Assembly: GCA_030550015.1 (NCBI GenBank)
Contig: JAUQQG010000119.1
Span: 1 to 43,826 of the forward strand
DNA from: a bacterium
GTDB lineage: Bacteria > Sysuimicrobiota > Sysuimicrobiia > Sysuimicrobiales > Thermofontiviventaceae
Direction of reading: 5' to 3'
DNA length: 43,826 nucleotides
In this document: one piece after another, positions 23,615 through 32,419 of the stretch
How positions within the stretch are numbered: the first letter of the stretch is position 1
Layout: each line of letters begins with the position of its first letter
Notes under the pieces: generated by a model
Seen by the model: only the letters and a program-made list of their open reading frames with translations
Told to the model about the DNA's origin: nothing
Databases searched by the model: none
Translations under genes and position numbers: made by a program

Positions 23615-26242
23615 TTACTTCGCGACCTCCACCCGGTTGCGTCCCTGGCGCTTGGCGGCGTACAGGGCAGCATCGGCTTTCCTCAGGAGGCCCTCGGCAT
23701 CCTGTGCGTCCTCAGGGCAACTGGCGATCCCCACGCTGATGGTGAGACGGATGGAGGACTGAGCTGTGGAACCGGGCACCCGGTATTCCTCGATAGCCTT
23801 GCGCAGTCGTTCCATGGCCTGGTAGGCGTCTTCCTTGGAGGTGTTGACCATGATCAACCCGAACTCTTCACCGCCGAGACGAGCCAAAACATCGCTGGTG
23901 CGGATGTTCTGGCGCATGCAATCCGCGAGGTCCTTGAGCACTGCATCGCCCGCAATATGCCCGAATGTATCGTTGTATTGCTTGAAGAAGTCCAGGTCGA
24001 TGATACCTAGGGAGCACTGCCCTCCGTATCGCTGAATCCTGGAGAGCTCCGCTTGGAGGATTTCCTCGAAGTGGCGGCGGTTGAAAAGGCCCGTAAGAGG
24101 ATCGGTGACCGCCCATTCCGCGAGGATCCGCCGCATAGCCTTCATCTCCTCACGGTTCTGGCGGAGCCGCCTGAAGACGATCCCAGCATAGGCGCAGATC
24201 AGCAGGAACGCGGCGGCTACGAGGATCTCGAAAGCGAGGGGGAGTGGCCTCCCTCGGAGAGTGGCAGAGAGAATGGCGAGGAGATAACAGCCGGTCATGA
24301 ACCCGCTCAAAAGGAAAACCTCACGAAACCCCACGAGACCTACCATGAACAACAACGCCGGAAACCATCCCATGAGGAAGATGATCCGGACCTCAGGAGC
24401 GAGGGCCGTATAGAGGCTCAGGAGAACTGCTGCGGTACCCATGGGGAGGTAGAGGTAGTGGGGGTCCCAGGTCATGCGTAGATCCCACCGGGCATGGGGG
24501 ATCCACCAGAGAAGCGCCTGGACCAAGAGAGTAATCCCAACAGCGGAAAACCACTCGGGGTAGGAAATTGCGGTAATGCCCATGAATTTCAACTCGAGGA
24601 CGGCAAGGAGCATCAAGAGGAGGCCCCCTCCCGCCAGCAGGATCCCTCGTTTCTTGATCTGCCGCCTCTCTTCGGCCCCGAGAGAGGTGGTGGGGAAAAG
24701 GATTCCTGCTCTCTCCTCCGTTCTCCCTCGGACCAAGGGAGGGGGACCGTCCTGGGGTTGACCACGGGGGAGTTGGGAGGCAAATCCTCCTGTTTGAGGG
24801 GCCTTCTGCACATGGGAAATGAGAGCCTTCACGACCTCCGGATCATACTTGACCCCGGCACCCCGGGAGAGTTCTGCAATGGCAGCCTCCACGGGCAACG
24901 CCTCCCGGTACGACCTTGCTGAGGTCATCGCGTCGAAGACATCCGCCACTGCGATGATCCTGGCATCGAGGGGGATTGCTTCTCCCCTCAGGCCATCTGG
25001 ATATCCTGAGCCATCCAGGCGTTCGTGGTGCCAGCGGATCCCTGGGCGGGCAAAGGAAAGGGAGGGGAACCTGCTCACGAGCTGTTCCCCGACGAGGGTA
25101 TGGGAGGCAACAATCGTGAACTCCTCTCTGGTGAGGTTCTGGGGTTTATTCAAGATCGCCTCGGGTACAGCGATCTTCCCGACATCGTGGAGGAGGGCGG
25201 CCTGGTGGAGGCGGCGGAGATCCTCGGGAGGAAGCCCAAGGGTCTCTCCGATGGCTACAGAGAGGCGCGCTACGCGGGCAGCATGGCCGCGTACGTAGAT
25301 GTCCTTCGCCTCCACGAGTTCCATAAGAACCTGCAATGCTTCGCTATAGCTGTTCTCGAGCTTGCTCACCGTATCCCCCACAAGGAGGGTGGCGAAAACT
25401 TCCAGGAGGTCATTCCGACGGGCTGCCTCCCGGAGAGCGGCAAGGAGGATCACGCCGAGACCTCCCAGGAGGAGCACATGGTACTCCCACCAGCGCACGT
25501 GCCAGATGGTGGAGAGGGGGAAGGTGATGGCAGCGACCTGGAGCAAGAGGAGCCCGGTGATCATAGCGTGGTGGAAGGCGAGTCCTGTCAGCCGGAAGTC
25601 CCGGTAATGGGAGGCAATGGCAATTCCCAGGAGGGCAATGGTGAGGAGGCTGGTGCTCACCGTGAACCAGTCTGAGACAACTCCATATCCGGATTCGAAG
25701 GAGATCTCGCCTGGCTCCGTAAGCAGGTTTGGGATATACACGGTGACCACTGTGATCCCCAGGGCGAGGAACGAGAGGAGAAGGAACATCCCTAGGGGTC
25801 TCTGGAGGAAGGGCCGCACACGCTGCCAGATGGCCTTCCAGCTTCCAGCTGCAAGGAATAGGCTCGTCAACAGGAATCCGAGCACGAGGGTAATCTCCAC
25901 CCCTGTGGTAAAGGAGGGAAGGATCGCCTCCGGCGTGAGGACGGCGTGGGCGATGAGGAAGATCCCCATGCTATAAAACGCGAGGGCCATGCTGACTACG
26001 CGGGTATTTCCTGTTTTCAGAGCGACACGTGTCACCAAAAGGGAAAGAAGGATGCTCCCCAAGCCGATCTCGGCGACTAGGATCAAGTGGATCCACGGAA
26101 CCTCCCATTCGAAGTCCAGCTTCGGGTGCGCAGTGAGGATCCCAAAAAGGAGACTTGGGAGGAGGACGAGGAGGGACCAGAAAGGAAGCGAAGATCCCCT
26201 CCTCAGCTGTATCTTCCCTCTATCTAGCTTGTCATGGAACAT
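23615..26242 (-). CDS. Membrane protein with HD-GYP and GGDEF domains (cyclic-di-GMP signalling)
   Basis: 875 residues in four parts. First is a membrane block of about eight helices (20-270). Second is an HD-GYP phosphodiesterase domain (about 300-480) with H352-D353, H405-H406 and GYP at 413-415. Third is a second membrane block (about 530-690) followed by a short coiled coil. Fourth is a C-terminal GGDEF domain (about 712-870) with DPLTGLFNRR, active-site GGEEF at 790-794 and a canonical inhibitory RxxD site (RTSD, 781-784) five residues before it. Both opposing enzyme activities look intact. Two separate membrane sensor blocks in one chain suggest a fusion of two receptors. The ATG at 26242 has only a weak AAGGGA site. 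The gene is convergent with the FCD regulator and divergent from the oligopeptide-type operon. Confidence 0.95.
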   Translation of the reverse strand: MFHDKLDRGKIQLRRGSSLPFWSLLVLLPSLLFGILTAHPKLDFEWEVPWIHLILVAEIGLGSILLSLLVTRVALKTGNTRVVSMALAFYSMGIFLIAHAVLTPEAILPSFTTGVEITLVLGFLLTSLFLAAGSWKAIWQRVRPFLQRPLGMFLLLSFLALGITVVTVYIPNLLTEPGEISFESGYGVVSDWFTVSTSLLTIALLGIAIASHYRDFRLTGLAFHHAMITGLLLLQVAAITFPLSTIWHVRWWEYHVLLLGGLGVILLAALREAARRNDLLEVFATLLVGDTVSKLENSYSEALQVLMELVEAKDIYVRGHAARVARLSVAIGETLGLPPEDLRRLHQAALLHDVGKIAVPEAILNKPQNLTREEFTIVASHTLVGEQLVSRFPSLSFARPGIRWHHERLDGSGYPDGLRGEAIPLDARIIAVADVFDAMTSARSYREALPVEAAIAELSRGAGVKYDPEVVKALISHVQKAPQTGGFASQLPRGQPQDGPPPLVRGRTEERAGILFPTTSLGAEERRQIKKRGILLAGGGLLLMLLAVLELKFMGITAISYPEWFSAVGITLLVQALLWWIPHARWDLRMTWDPHYLYLPMGTAAVLLSLYTALAPEVRIIFLMGWFPALLFMVGLVGFREVFLLSGFMTGCYLLAILSATLRGRPLPLAFEILVAAAFLLICAYAGIVFRRLRQNREEMKAMRRILAEWAVTDPLTGLFNRRHFEEILQAELSRIQRYGGQCSLGIIDLDFFKQYNDTFGHIAGDAVLKDLADCMRQNIRTSDVLARLGGEEFGLIMVNTSKEDAYQAMERLRKAIEEYRVPGSTAQSSIRLTISVGIASCPEDAQDAEGLLRKADAALYAAKRQGRNRVEVAK

Positions 26243-26252
26243 ACGAAGTCCC

Positions 26253-26281
26253 TTGACACCATTGCTCGGTATGCTTGATAT
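26253..26281 (+). promoter_or_regulatory. Sigma-70-type promoter in front of the oligopeptide-type operon
   Basis: Perfect TTGACA (26253-26258), a 17-base spacer and TGATAT (26276-26281). It points towards the gene at 26449 and would give a leader of about 160 bases, in which I see no riboswitch-like structure. The 206-bp divergent region holds nothing else I can name. Confidence 0.6.
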
Positions 26282-26448
26282 GTAAAAATCGGATGATCGG
26301 CCTCCGACTGAAAGGATGGATCTGTTCCGCCTATTCCCTTCTTTCGTTTTCCTTAGTCCTCAAGGAGCTTGTCTTGTGGGAGGAAGAGAGGAGATGGTAG
26401 AGTAAAATATAGTATTCATCATCCATCATCGAGGAGGGGGGACGGAAG

Positions 26449-27990
26449 ATGCGAAGGATACTCATTTTGGCCGTTGCGCTTGTACTCGGGTTCGCTGCCG
26501 CATATGGGGGATCTGCCGCTCCGGCCCCGACGACCTTCCGGATTGCCATCGGCATCGACCCTGATACCCTTGATCCCGCGCAGACCACCACAACCACAGC
26601 TGCAAATGTGCTGGACTATGTGGTAGAGACGCTTACGACCATGGACTCGGAAGGGAAGACCCAACCGCTCCTGGCCGAATCCTGGGCCGTTTCGCCAGAC
26701 GGAAAGAGTGTGACGTTCACATTGCGGAAGAACGTCCGGTTTCACGATGGGACTCCGCTTACGGCCCAAGCGGTGAAGTGGAACCTTGACCGCGTGTTGG
26801 ACCCCAAAGTGCGCGTCCCCATCAGGGCACCCTATATCCCGATCTCGCGCGTGGAAGTGGTGGATCCCTTGACAGTTCGGCTAGTGCTAAAAGATCCTGC
26901 CGCCTACCTTGTCGCTGCCATGACCTGGACAACGGTGGGCATCGTTTCTCCGGCTTCGGTGGGGAAGTTTGGGAATACCTATGAGAACATTGTGCACCCC
27001 ATTGGGACCGGGCCTTATGTGTTTGGGTCCCGTGTGAAGGGCGAGCGGATTGTTCTAGAAAAGTTCCCCCGGTACTGGGGGAAGAAGCCCTTCTACGACA
27101 GGGTCGTCGTGCAGATTGTCCCTGAGGCCACTTCGCGGGAGAGCTTGCTCCTCGCTGGTCAGGTCGAGATGATCATCCTGCCTCCTGCCGCGGACATTCC
27201 TGCCCTTCAGAAAAACCCGAATGTGAAGGTGCTCCTTGCCAAGGGGGACCGCAGCATCTTCATCGCCATCAATACGCAGCGGCCCCCGTTCCAGAAGAAG
27301 GAAGCACGGCAGGCTCTCAACTACGCCATCAACAAGGGTGCCATCATCCGGAGTATCCTCTTTGGCGCTGCCGACCCCCTCGACGCTCCCATGCCTCCTG
27401 TTTTGTTTGGCTACTGCAAGACTGGGACCTACCCGTACAACCCCTCTAAGGCGAAGAGCCTCCTGGCGGAAGCGGGAATCAGCGCAGGGACCGAGGTCGA
27501 GCTGCTCACCCCCACCGGCCGCTACCTCCAGGACTTCCAGGCTGCTCAGGCCATCGCCGGCTATCTCCGTGAGGCCGGGCTGAGGGTCAATGTGCGGACT
27601 ATGGACTGGCCCTCCTACATCGCAACGATCACCAAGCCCTTGCCGGAGAACCAGACGCAGATGCACCTTCTGGGATGGGCCCCAGCTTACCTGGACGCCC
27701 ACCAGCAGATGCTGCAATTCTGGTCCACCCAGTGGCCTCCTGCAGGGCTTGCCACCACATTTTATAAGAATCCACGCGTAGACGAGCTGATCGAGGCAGC
27801 AAGCAAGGAGGTGAACCCAGAGAGGCGCAAGGACCTCTACTGCCAAGCTTCCAAGATCATCTGGGACGAAGCACCATGGATCTTCCTATGGGTCCAGCGC
27901 TTCCCCATCGTATACTCGGCGAAGGTTACCAATATCTCCTCCTTGCCCAACGAGAAGTTCTACGCCGTTTACGCCGAACCCGTACGGTGA
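26449..27990 (+). CDS. ABC transporter substrate-binding protein, family 5 (oligopeptide/dipeptide/nickel type)
   Basis: 513 residues: signal peptide (about 1-24, ending SAAPAP, no lipobox Cys) and an SBP_bac_5 domain. Typical blocks are GIDPDTLDPAQT, LLAESWAVSPDGKSVTFTLRKNVRFHDGTPLTA and ARQALNYAINKGAI. It collects peptides or peptide-like compounds in the periplasm for the two permeases at 29193-30972. The ATG follows GAGGAGGGGGGACGG. The amidohydrolase and M24 genes of the unit suggest the ligand is an amide or a modified amino acid rather than general peptides. Confidence 0.94.
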   Translation: MRRILILAVALVLGFAAAYGGSAAPAPTTFRIAIGIDPDTLDPAQTTTTTAANVLDYVVETLTTMDSEGKTQPLLAESWAVSPDGKSVTFTLRKNVRFHDGTPLTAQAVKWNLDRVLDPKVRVPIRAPYIPISRVEVVDPLTVRLVLKDPAAYLVAAMTWTTVGIVSPASVGKFGNTYENIVHPIGTGPYVFGSRVKGERIVLEKFPRYWGKKPFYDRVVVQIVPEATSRESLLLAGQVEMIILPPAADIPALQKNPNVKVLLAKGDRSIFIAINTQRPPFQKKEARQALNYAINKGAIIRSILFGAADPLDAPMPPVLFGYCKTGTYPYNPSKAKSLLAEAGISAGTEVELLTPTGRYLQDFQAAQAIAGYLREAGLRVNVRTMDWPSYIATITKPLPENQTQMHLLGWAPAYLDAHQQMLQFWSTQWPPAGLATTFYKNPRVDELIEAASKEVNPERRKDLYCQASKIIWDEAPWIFLWVQRFPIVYSAKVTNISSLPNEKFYAVYAEPVR

Positions 27991-27993
27991 TCT

Positions 27994-29193
27994 ATGGAAC
28001 TGACCTCCGGGCCTCAACTTAAGCGGATCTGGGCGACGGTCAATGAGGGGTGGATCGTAGAGATCGTACAAACCCTCGTGCGGGTTCCCAGCGTGAACCC
28101 GCCAGGGGAAACCTTTGAGGCCGTGGCAGTCCTGCGCCGCTTCCTGGAGGAGGCAGGGTTCCAGGATTTCCAGCAGGTCGAGCCCTCTCCTGGAAAGGTA
28201 AGTCTAGTGGCCAGGTGGGGAAATCCAGGAGGTCGGAGGTTGATCTGGAACGGGCACCTCGACGTCGTCCCTGTGGGGGATGGGGAGGCGTGGCAGCACG
28301 ATCCGTTCTCTGGGAAACGGGAGGGAGATCGGATCTTCGGCCGCGGGGCCTGTGACATGAAGGGTGCGTTTGCTGCGTTGCTGGGCGCAGTTGCAGCGAT
28401 CCGGGAGGCTGGCTTCCAGCTTGAGGGGGAGCTCGTGCTGCAGGCCGTGGCCGACGAGGAGATGCTAGGCCCCCTCGGCACGGGCTACCTCGTAGAGCAC
28501 CTTCCAATCCCTGCAGATGCAGCCATCTGTGGGGAGCCCACCGGTCTCGTCCCGGTCATCGCTGCGAAGGGGCTCCAGTGGTGGAAGTTCATCTCCCGCG
28601 GTGTGAGCTGTCACGCCTCCGCCCCCCATCTCGGCGTAAACGCTATCGAAAATCTCCTAGAATTCCTGGGAATGCTCCGCCGGATCCCCCTGGACCGGAC
28701 CCATCCTCTGGTCGGCCGCCCCACCCTGGCCATCACAATGATTTCAGGGGGAATCAAGACGAACGTCATCCCCGACTATGCCGAGGCTACCGTGGACCGC
28801 CGGGTCGTACCAGGGGAGGACCCGGAGGCGATCCGGCGTCAGGTGCGCGCCGTGGTCGAGGAGTTTCAGGCTCGCCACCCGGATGCACGGATCGAGGCGG
28901 CCGTTGTGCAGGAGGCTGAGCCCAGCGAGATCCCCCCGGATGCCTCGATTGTCCAGGTTTCCCGCCTTGTGGCAAGCGCAGTGTTGGGGGAGGAGGTCAT
29001 CCCGAGGGGGATCCCGGGGACCACAGATGCGAGGTTCCTCATCAACCGCGCCAGGATCCCCACTGTGATTCTTGGCCCGGGAGGGCTGGAGCAGGCCCAT
29101 ACCCGCGATGAGTATATCTCGATAGAGCAGCTCGTAAGAGGAGCCAAGGTGTACGCTGGGATCCTCTGCGAGTTCCTGGGGGTCAGAAGCTGA
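27994..29193 (+). CDS. M20-family amidohydrolase (ArgE/DapE/ACY1-like)
   Basis: 399 residues. Metal-site blocks are WNGHLDVVPVGD (His and Asp), GRGACDMKGAFAA (bridging Asp), VADEEMLGPLGT (Glu pair), AICGEPT and, near the end, GPGGLEQAHTRDEY (His). A dimerisation domain sits between (about 180-290). Members deacylate N-acyl amino acids or cleave dipeptides and carbamoyl compounds. No cleavable signal peptide is seen, so it acts inside on the imported solute. It lies between the binding-protein and permease genes (4-bp gap before, one-base overlap TGATG after), which is an unusual place and argues that import and hydrolysis are coupled. Confidence 0.93.
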   Translation: MELTSGPQLKRIWATVNEGWIVEIVQTLVRVPSVNPPGETFEAVAVLRRFLEEAGFQDFQQVEPSPGKVSLVARWGNPGGRRLIWNGHLDVVPVGDGEAWQHDPFSGKREGDRIFGRGACDMKGAFAALLGAVAAIREAGFQLEGELVLQAVADEEMLGPLGTGYLVEHLPIPADAAICGEPTGLVPVIAAKGLQWWKFISRGVSCHASAPHLGVNAIENLLEFLGMLRRIPLDRTHPLVGRPTLAITMISGGIKTNVIPDYAEATVDRRVVPGEDPEAIRRQVRAVVEEFQARHPDARIEAAVVQEAEPSEIPPDASIVQVSRLVASAVLGEEVIPRGIPGTTDARFLINRARIPTVILGPGGLEQAHTRDEYISIEQLVRGAKVYAGILCEFLGVRS

Positions 29194-30122
29194 TGTCGGG
29201 CCTTCTCCGCTACATCGTGCAACGTATCTTGGCCCTCGCTGTCACGCTTTTCTTTGTCGCCCTCATTGTCTTCCTCCTCGTTCGCTTGCTCCCGGGGGAT
29301 CCCGCTCGGGTCATTGCGGGTGTATTTGCCAGCGAGGAGGATGTACAGAGGATCCGAGTTCAGCTTAACCTGGACAAGCCACTACCGACACAGTTTGTCT
29401 ACTTCCTCGCCAGCCTCCTGCGTGGCGATCTGGGGATCTCTGCGCGTACCTCTGAACCAGTCATGCGAGAGATCCTGAGCCGCCTCCCAGCCACAGTCAA
29501 GCTTGCGGCGGCGAGCACCTTCATCGCTGCAGCCGTGGGGATCCCCCTGGGGACCATTGCGGCCACGAAGGCTCACTCCTCCTTGGATTTCAGCATCTCC
29601 GCCCTTGTCCTCTTCGGCATCTCCATGCCGGTGTACTGGCTGGGGATCATCCTGATCATCATCTTTGCCATTCACCTGCGATGGTTTCCCGCCGCCGGGG
29701 CGGACCAGCCCTCCAGCCTTGTCCTTCCCTCCCTGACCTTGGCGGCGTTCTCCGTGGCCTTCGTGGCTCGGATGACGCGGTCGAGCATGCTGGAGGTCCT
29801 TCGGCAGGATTACATCAGGACCGCCTGGGCCAAGGGGCTCTCCGCACTGGTGGTGCTCTACCGGCATGCTTTGAGGAATGCCATGATCCCTATCCTCACA
29901 GTGATTGGGCTCCAGTTCGGCGAGCTCTTAGGAGGGGCTGTGCTCACGGAGTCCGTGTTCAGCTGGCCGGGGGTTGGTCGGTTACTTGTGGATTCCATTT
30001 TCTCCCGCGACTATCCCGTCGTCCAGGGGATCGTTCTCATCTTTGCGTGCCTATTTGCCCTTGTGAACCTGTTGGTGGATGTACTCTATGGTCTCATCGA
30101 TCCGCGAATTCGTTACGAGTGA
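29193..30122 (+). CDS. ABC transporter permease, DppB/OppB type
   Basis: 309 residues starting with the typical N-terminal helix (LLRYIVQRILALAVTLFFVALIVFLLVRLLPGDP). It has about six membrane segments and the EAA loop YIRTAWAKGLSALVVLYRHALRNAMIPI. The ATG shares a base with the stop of the M20 gene. It forms the channel with the next gene product. Confidence 0.94.
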   Translation: MSGLLRYIVQRILALAVTLFFVALIVFLLVRLLPGDPARVIAGVFASEEDVQRIRVQLNLDKPLPTQFVYFLASLLRGDLGISARTSEPVMREILSRLPATVKLAAASTFIAAAVGIPLGTIAATKAHSSLDFSISALVLFGISMPVYWLGIILIIIFAIHLRWFPAAGADQPSSLVLPSLTLAAFSVAFVARMTRSSMLEVLRQDYIRTAWAKGLSALVVLYRHALRNAMIPILTVIGLQFGELLGGAVLTESVFSWPGVGRLLVDSIFSRDYPVVQGIVLIFACLFALVNLLVDVLYGLIDPRIRYE

Positions 30123-30972
30123 ACACATCCGAGGAGTCCCCGAAGTTTGGGGTCGGTTGACCCGGCACAGGGCGGCCCTCGTGGGGTTGGCCATCGTCGT
30201 GGCCTTGGCGTTGGCGGCCGTCTTGGCTCCCTTGTTGACTCCTCACGACCCGGTCCAGCAGGATCTCAACCAGGTGCTTTTGCCGCCTTCCCTGGAGCAT
30301 CCCCTTGGGACCGACCACTTAGGGAGGGATCTCCTCGCGCGGATCCTCTATGGAGGCCGCCTCTCCTTGTTCATCGGTGTCTTGGCAGTTGCCTTTGGTT
30401 TGGCGATCGGTGTCCCCCTGGGCGTTGTCTCTGGGTATTACAGGGGAGGGGTCGACCTTGTGATCCAGCGCCTCGTCGATATCATGCTGGCCTTCCCGAG
30501 CTTCCTGCTCGCCCTGGCCCTTGTGGCGCTCTTGGGTGTGGGGCTTACGAATGTCATCGTGGCAGTGGGGATCAGTACCGTTCCAAGGTTTAGCAGGATC
30601 GTCCGCGGGTCGGTCCTGAGCATCCGCGAACAGGTCTACGTGGAAGCTGCGCAAGCCATCGGCGCGCCAGACCTTTGGATCCTATTCCGTCACGTCCTGC
30701 CCAACGCCCTTGCCCCTGTCATTGTCCAGGCTACACTCAGTATGGGGATTACAATTCTGGTTGCGGCAGGACTTGGGTTCCTCGGCCTGGGCGTACAACC
30801 TCCCACCCCAGAATGGGGGGCGATGCTTGGGGAGGGCAGGTTGTATATCTTCCACAGCCCGTATACCGCGACATTCCCAGGGCTTGCCATCTTCCTTGCG
30901 GTGATAGGGTTCAACCTGCTGGGTGACGGGTTGCGGGACGCATTAGACCCAAGGTTGCGTGGAATCCTGTGA
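30088..30972 (+). CDS. ABC transporter permease, DppC/OppC type
   Basis: 294 residues. The N-terminal helix is followed by a LTPHDPVQQDLNQVLLPPSLEHPLGTDHLGRDLLARILYGGR block, which is diagnostic of the DppC family, and an EAA loop (YVEAAQAIGAPDLWILFRHVLPNALAP). I prefer ATG 30088 (GGTGG 9 bases upstream) over ATG 30079; both overlap the end of the preceding permease gene. No DppD or DppF ATPase gene follows, so the transporter must borrow its ATPases from another locus. Confidence 0.93.
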   Translation: MVSSIREFVTSEHIRGVPEVWGRLTRHRAALVGLAIVVALALAAVLAPLLTPHDPVQQDLNQVLLPPSLEHPLGTDHLGRDLLARILYGGRLSLFIGVLAVAFGLAIGVPLGVVSGYYRGGVDLVIQRLVDIMLAFPSFLLALALVALLGVGLTNVIVAVGISTVPRFSRIVRGSVLSIREQVYVEAAQAIGAPDLWILFRHVLPNALAPVIVQATLSMGITILVAAGLGFLGLGVQPPTPEWGAMLGEGRLYIFHSPYTATFPGLAIFLAVIGFNLLGDGLRDALDPRLRGIL

Positions 30973-31034
30973 GTATTCCTGTGAGGATCCCGTACACCAC
31001 CATGCATTTTGCGGGATCCCAAGGAGGGGGAGGG

Positions 31035-32225
31035 ATGCGACTTCAAATATCTCCTGAGGAACACCGGGGACGGATGCACCGGGCCTGGGAGAAGGCGCGC
31101 CAACGAGGACTCGATGCCCTCGTCCTGTTCAGCCCATCCCAGATCTTTTACCTCACAGGGTTCGCCTTCATCCCTACCGAGAGACCCATCGCCCTCATTC
31201 TCGTGGAAGGTTCCCCGGTGCTGTTTGTCCCACGCCTTGAGGAGGAACATGCCAGCGCCGAAGCCGTGGTAGACAGGGTAGTGGCATATCCAGAGTATCC
31301 TTCCGAGGAACACCCCATGCTCCTCCTGGCCAACGTCCTGAGGGAAATGGGCCTCGCCAGGGCATGCATCGGATCCGATGGTGAAGGGTACCCGGGCGGG
31401 ATGGGATACACGGGGCCGCGCCTCGTCGAGGTCCTTCCTGAAGTGAAAGTTCTCTCTGCCCGTGATCTCGTCGAGGAAATGATGAAGATCAAATCTCCTG
31501 CGGAGATCGAGCTCATCCGGGAAAGTGCCCGGTGGGCCCACCTTGCCCATGCGCTCCTCCAGGAGTATACACGGCCGGGGGTTTTAGAGAGCGAGGTAGC
31601 TATGCGCGCTTCCTTTGAGGCTACCCTCGTCATGGCGAGGGCCCTTGGCCCGGCGTACCGCCCATTGAGCTGGGGATCTTCGGGAGCCTCTGCAGGGTAT
31701 CGGGGACAGGTAGGTGCGCAATCAGCCATCCCCCATGCCCTCACCACCCACGCGCGCATCCGACCGGGGGACGTGCTGGTCAGTGAGGCGTCCGCGACGG
31801 TGGGAGGCTATTCCTGTGAGCTAGAGCGGACGATGGTCGTGGCACCGGTTCGCGAGGAACATAGGCGGTATTTCAGCCTCATGGTAGGCGCTCAGGAAAC
31901 AGCGCTGGAGGCAATCCGACCGGGACGCTCCTGCGCGGAGGTGGACCGTGCCGTCCGCGCCTACTTCGAGAAACATGGGCTCATGCCCTACTGGCGTCAT
32001 CACACTGGCCATGCCCTCGGGATCGGAGTTCACGAAGCGCCCTTTCTGGACATCGGCGACGAGACCATCATGGAGCCAGGCATGGTCTTCAGCGTCGAGC
32101 CCGGGATCTACATTCCTGGATTCGCTGGGTTCCGGCACTCCGATACCATCGTCGTGACCGAATCAGGGTTTGAGATGCTCACGTACTATCCTAGGGACCT
32201 CGAGTCGCTCACCATCGCCGGGTGA
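31035..32225 (+). CDS. M24 family (pita-bread fold) protein with substituted metal ligands
   Basis: 396 residues: creatinase-N-like domain (about 10-150) and M24 domain (about 160-390). The metal-ligand positions read E251, E262, H326, E355 and S369. Both Asp are replaced by Glu and the last Glu by Ser (FRHSDT in place of RIEDT). The RHSDT variant is seen in M24 proteins that are not classical aminopeptidases. A hydrolase of C-N bonds or a modified peptidase is possible. The ATG follows AAGGAGGGGGAGGG; an earlier GTG at 30969 is less likely. It closes the oligopeptide-type operon, 62 bp after DppC. Confidence 0.88.
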   Translation: MRLQISPEEHRGRMHRAWEKARQRGLDALVLFSPSQIFYLTGFAFIPTERPIALILVEGSPVLFVPRLEEEHASAEAVVDRVVAYPEYPSEEHPMLLLANVLREMGLARACIGSDGEGYPGGMGYTGPRLVEVLPEVKVLSARDLVEEMMKIKSPAEIELIRESARWAHLAHALLQEYTRPGVLESEVAMRASFEATLVMARALGPAYRPLSWGSSGASAGYRGQVGAQSAIPHALTTHARIRPGDVLVSEASATVGGYSCELERTMVVAPVREEHRRYFSLMVGAQETALEAIRPGRSCAEVDRAVRAYFEKHGLMPYWRHHTGHALGIGVHEAPFLDIGDETIMEPGMVFSVEPGIYIPGFAGFRHSDTIVVTESGFEMLTYYPRDLESLTIAG

Positions 32226-32312
32226 GGACCCCGATCGTCCACCCCTCGAGGGCCCTGCCGCGTTCAGGTGAGAAGGCAGAAAGATTTCTTGGAACTCAGG
32301 GAGTGGAGCCCC

Positions 32313-32342
32313 TTGACAGAGGAGAGGTAAAGGGGGTAAATT
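32313..32342 (+). promoter_or_regulatory. Promoter for the FadR-type regulator and probably the oxalate oxidoreductase operon
   Basis: Perfect TTGACA (32313-32318), 18 bases, then TAAATT (32337-32342). The -10 box runs into the palindrome at 32341-32350. The GTG start of the regulator is at 32420. Confidence 0.6.
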
Positions 32343-32350
32343 GTATACAA
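32341..32350. promoter_or_regulatory. Putative GntR/FCD operator TTGTATACAA
   Basis: TTGTATACAA is a perfect 10-bp palindrome of the kind bound by GntR/FCD regulators (GT...AC core). It overlaps the -10 box of the promoter at 32313-32342, the right place for autorepression by the regulator encoded immediately downstream. A partial match, TTGTATCAA, lies at 36762-36770, after the oxidoreductase genes. Confidence 0.55.
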
Positions 32351-32419
32351 GCAGACCACCATACCACTAGACCTTTCCTGGGCGGGTTGGATCAGGACTC
32401 AAGAAGAGGAGACGATCTC

